From: Nostoc sp. TCL26-01
GTDB taxonomy: Bacteria; Cyanobacteriota; Cyanobacteriia; Cyanobacteriales; Nostocaceae
Reading direction: 5' to 3'
Assembly (NCBI RefSeq): GCF_013393945.1
Contig: NZ_CP040297.1
Span: forward strand, 5,488,001 to 5,552,000
Length of the DNA: 64,000 bases
Shown here: positions 61,720 to 64,000 of the stretch, piece by piece
Layout: each line of letters opens with the position of its first letter
Position numbering within the stretch: the stretch's first letter is position 1
The notes under the pieces: model-generated
Database searches by the model: none
The model's input: the letters and a program-made list of their open reading frames with translations, nothing else
What the model was told of the DNA's origin: nothing
Program-made: the position numbers and the translations under genes

Positions 61720-62643
61720 CTAATTAGGTTTTGTAGCTGGATTGAGTTGTGTGGGTTGGCTAAGACTGCGGAAGTATAAGCTGCCTACAATCACCCAAAA
61801 TAGCAGATAGCCGATCGCCTGAACAAGATAAAGTTTTTGAGTATAGCCAAATAGGGTTTTCAGCAAAATGCCAGGAAACTGGCGATCTGGTAAAATTCCT
61901 GATAAATCCCAAATTAAGGGGCCTAAAACGCATGAGGTGTTATCTAGTCCGCAAGTATGATGTACTGTGGAGTTGATTTGGCTAAAAGCTACAACAGCTG
62001 CATCTAGATGTCGTAAAGCCGAAATCACCAACCCAGACACGATAAGCAACAGTAATACACCCATCGCTTGAAAAAATTGTTGCAAATTAATCCGGATACT
62101 CCATTTGAATAACAGCATCCCTATTAAGACTGCCATACTTAATCCAGCGATCGCTCCCACTACAGGTATCCAGCCTTCGGAAAACTTAGCAACGATAAAC
62201 ACAGCCGTCTCTAAGCCTTCTCGAAATACAGCAATAAAAATCAGGCTAAAAATTGCCCAGGCTGCTTTGTGATTTTGCTCTAAAGCACTTTTCACCGAGC
62301 CTGCAATTTCGGCTTTGAGAAATTTAGCTTGTTGTGTCATCCAAATTAACATCCAACTGAGCATAGCGATCGCAATTACACCCAGTCCCATCTCAAATAA
62401 TTGTTTGAAAACAGGTGCATAGATATACTCAGATGTCTGCAAGCCTTGGATACCTAAATTTAGCAACAAACCAACTACAAAACTAGCTACAGTCGCACTC
62501 AAAATTCCTAAATATACCCAACGATGCAGTTTTTGCTGTTCCGCCTGCTGTAAACAGGCAAAAACAATCCCGACAACTAAAGCAGCTTCTACACCTTCTC
62601 TCAAGGTGATCAAAAAAGTTGGTAACGCAGCACTCCAATTCAT
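61720..62643 (-). CDS. FTR1-family iron permease
   Basis: Polytopic permease (307 residues, 7 helices) of the FTR1/EfeU class for iron uptake. Both REGxE signatures are present: LREGVEA (R15-E19) and FREGLET (R141-E145); these Glu residues coordinate ferric or ferrous iron in this family. Hydrophobic segments match the seven-helix pattern. The start overlaps the end of the Rpn/DUF2887 gene (ATGA), implying translational coupling. Associated EfeO/EfeB-type genes are not present, so it works with partners elsewhere or alone. Confidence 0.9.
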   Translation of the reverse strand: MNWSAALPTFLITLREGVEAALVVGIVFACLQQAEQQKLHRWVYLGILSATVASFVVGLLLNLGIQGLQTSEYIYAPVFKQLFEMGLGVIAIAMLSWMLIWMTQQAKFLKAEIAGSVKSALEQNHKAAWAIFSLIFIAVFREGLETAVFIVAKFSEGWIPVVGAIAGLSMAVLIGMLLFKWSIRINLQQFFQAMGVLLLLIVSGLVISALRHLDAAVVAFSQINSTVHHTCGLDNTSCVLGPLIWDLSGILPDRQFPGILLKTLFGYTQKLYLVQAIGYLLFWVIVGSLYFRSLSQPTQLNPATKPN

Positions 62644-63506
62644 AAAATTACCGCTTGCTGCACTTGCTCCACTGTCAAATCTAAAGCACCTGCTATCTGT
62701 TCCACACTCAACCCCAAAGCCAACAAACGAGGAATAGCTTCTAACTTTGCTTCTTGTCTACCTTCTTGTCTACCTTCTTGTCTACCTTCTTGTCTACCTT
62801 CTTGTATTCCTATTTGTCTACCTTCTTGTCTTCCCTCTGCTAGTCCATCTTCCTTGATAGACTGATACATTCTGGTTTTTTTGAATTCGTCATCTATGCC
62901 TAACATAGCTGCTACCTCCTCTCGGCTTAAGTTGGTAAATTTGTATAGCAAGATCGTTTCTATCAATTCTACAATTTGTTTTTTGTTGACTTCATCTGTT
63001 AATTCTTGCTTTGCCTGTATAATCAGTCGTCTTCCTTGATCAATTGCTGCTGCTTCACTGGCAATGATTAATTGCACAATTGCCAATTGCAGGGGTTTTT
63101 CGGTGGCTGTACCTAATTCGTCTAAATAAATACGCTGTACTTGAAAACTATCCAACATCAAACGATAAGGTTCTTGATCATCTGTTTCTATGATGCGTTG
63201 GGGATAAATGACAACAGCACGCCAAAAATTTACAGATGGATTTTGCCGCAGGTACAGATGGATTTCGGCAAAGAAGCGCCGATAAAATTTGGCATCTAGC
63301 TGAAACTGGACTTCAACAAAATAGAGTGGTTCTTCTCTGGTTTCAGTTACAGGTTTAAATACTCCATCAATGCGGAAGGCGGTTTCCTTGACTTCAATTG
63401 ACACAAACTCATAAGTATTTGGGTTAATCTCTGTGTTGCCAATAATGGCAAAAAATATACTTGGGAACGCCTGAAATAGGCTGTAGAATATTTTGTCTGT
63501 TTGCAC
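62640..63506 (-). CDS. Rpn-type nuclease-like protein with EGRQ repeats (DUF2887)
   Basis: A 288-residue protein of the DUF2887/Rpn nuclease-like family. The N-terminal PD-(D/E)XK core has TDKIFYSLFQAFPSIFF, FRIDGVFKPV, then PLYFVEVQFQLDAKFYRRFF, where Asp and Glu take the catalytic places (the usual Lys is replaced by Gln in EVQF). About 213-245 is a tandem EGRQ stretch encoded by 12-base units (CTACCTTCTTGT on the plus strand, 62751-62836), followed by a helical end (ALGLSVEQIAGALDLTVEQV). The start is GTG at 63506. The stop overlaps the ATG of the iron permease gene. Confidence 0.8.
   Translation of the reverse strand: MQTDKIFYSLFQAFPSIFFAIIGNTEINPNTYEFVSIEVKETAFRIDGVFKPVTETREEPLYFVEVQFQLDAKFYRRFFAEIHLYLRQNPSVNFWRAVVIYPQRIIETDDQEPYRLMLDSFQVQRIYLDELGTATEKPLQLAIVQLIIASEAAAIDQGRRLIIQAKQELTDEVNKKQIVELIETILLYKFTNLSREEVAAMLGIDDEFKKTRMYQSIKEDGLAEGRQEGRQIGIQEGRQEGRQEGRQEGRQEAKLEAIPRLLALGLSVEQIAGALDLTVEQVQQAVIL
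62751..62836 (-). repeat. 12-bp tandem repeats encoding EGRQ
   Basis: The unit CTACCTTCTTGT (plus strand) is repeated about six times with small changes, coding for a run of Glu-Gly-Arg-Gln. Such slippage-prone stretches vary in length between strains in this family. Confidence 0.85.
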
Positions 63507-63571
63507 CTGGATTTAAGCAATTAGTGAAGTAGGAAGAAAAATGTACGACGACGACCTGAACTGAAAAAATA

Positions 63572-64000
63572 TTAAGATACAAAGCTTGTTAACATACCTA
63601 GCAGTTGATTAACCGGAGGTATATTATACTCCAGCAACCCGATGGTAACAATAGTTGCTTCTAATTTTAGAAATTTCCAGCGATCGCCTGTAGTGACGGT
63701 TCCGTAAATTGTGGGAATGGGAGTCTGATTTTGTTGATTAAATTTTTGAGCAGCAATCATAGACGCAATACACTGTCCTAACCCAGCATTTAAGTCTTCT
63801 CTTTTGGCTTCCACTATTACCACTGCTGGAGCTTCAATAAATAATTGTTCTGTTGATTTACTAATTAGAAAATCACAAACTCCGTTTAGCCCTAGCGAAG
63901 AATCAACAGTGAAATCAGTGCCGGAAAATAAGCTAATTTGGTTGGATAGCTTATCTTTAATTTCTAAAAGAACTGGAGAGATCAACCATTCAGACCTGGC
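63572..64000 (-). CDS. Nuclease-like protein, 5' end beyond the window
   Basis: The 3' part of a gene (143 codons incl. stop in view). The frame is open to the window end: an apparent TTG start at 63985 is preceded by in-frame codons reading ARSEW, so the true start lies outside. The sequence includes SSLGLNGVCDFLISKS, then VVIVEAKREDLNAGLGQC, in which D and the E-x-K pair (VEAK) fit a PD-(D/E)XK nuclease-like fold. I recognise the type as a cyanobacterial family of unknown role (endings like GLLEYNIPPVNQLLGML). It sits 65 bases upstream of the Rpn gene on the same strand. Confidence 0.65.
   Translation of the reverse strand, partial: ARSEWLISPVLLEIKDKLSNQISLFSGTDFTVDSSLGLNGVCDFLISKSTEQLFIEAPAVVIVEAKREDLNAGLGQCIASMIAAQKFNQQNQTPIPTIYGTVTTGDRWKFLKLEATIVTIGLLEYNIPPVNQLLGMLTSFVS

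Overview
The window looks like a chromosomal segment of a filamentous, heterocyst-forming cyanobacterium of the Nostoc/Anabaena group. This rests on photosynthesis genes (petB for cytochrome b6, psbQ, the D1-processing-type protease ctpA), the very frequent HIP1 octamer GCGATCGC inside genes, many short tandem heptamer repeats between genes (GGTCAAT, CCCAATA, GGGGAAT and relatives), and typical multidomain signalling proteins. No rRNA, CRISPR array, phage module or recognisable transposase is present. One tRNA gene (tRNA-Gln, anticodon TTG) is seen.

Layout. 1-5124: petB (cut by the window edge) diverges from ctpA, followed by the magnesium channel mgtE with a structured leader, a ureidoglycolate lyase family gene and a 2TM protein. 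5368-13175: a polyphosphate-glucokinase-like ROK kinase, a small double-glycine-leader peptide gene, an M1 aminopeptidase with HEAT repeats, a striking 192-bp triplicated multi-hairpin repeat, a DUF3352 protein and mscL. 13414-21282: a giant Ser/Thr kinase-ATPase-GAF-histidine kinase gene followed closely by a methyltransferase and a PrsW-type membrane protease. 21382-27754: a Phd/VapC-type toxin-antitoxin pair, an Rpn/DUF4351 nuclease-like gene, a coiled-coil TPR membrane protein, a DNA photolyase and an acireductone-dioxygenase-like cupin. 27787-36431: a sugar-binding lipoprotein, two methyltransferases (one between two MITE-like repeats), an LD-carboxypeptidase, a glycosyltransferase and a two-component pair. 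37107-50399: cell-surface and envelope genes (SLH/GHL10, HAF/PEP-CTERM, SpoIID-like), TPR and unknown proteins, tRNA-Gln, a phytol-kinase-like gene, yidD, an alpha/beta hydrolase-fold gene without its nucleophile, a ThiO/DadA-like oxidase and psbQ. 50846-56790: an unknown protein, an XRE-ImmA/IrrE fusion, a DCC thiol oxidoreductase, an AraC regulator, dps, a pirin and an amino-acid-binding lipoprotein. 57020-64000: an accessory-looking end with a NACHT-HEAT NTPase, a J-domain protein, an FTR1-type iron permease coupled to an Rpn/DUF2887 gene, and a cut-off gene with a nuclease-like E-x-K motif.

Most genes stand alone or in pairs with repeat-filled gaps between them. The most interesting material is (a) the 192-bp multi-hairpin element in three tandem copies, (b) the NACHT-HEAT gene whose 99-bp repeats are almost identical at the DNA level, next to a J-domain gene, (c) an orphan double-glycine-leader peptide, (d) a family of about 125-bp MITE-like repeats, two copies of which bracket a sugar O-methyltransferase gene, and (e) heptamer repeats that run into the 3' ends of several coding regions. 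Functions are read from motifs recognised by eye; no database search was run.
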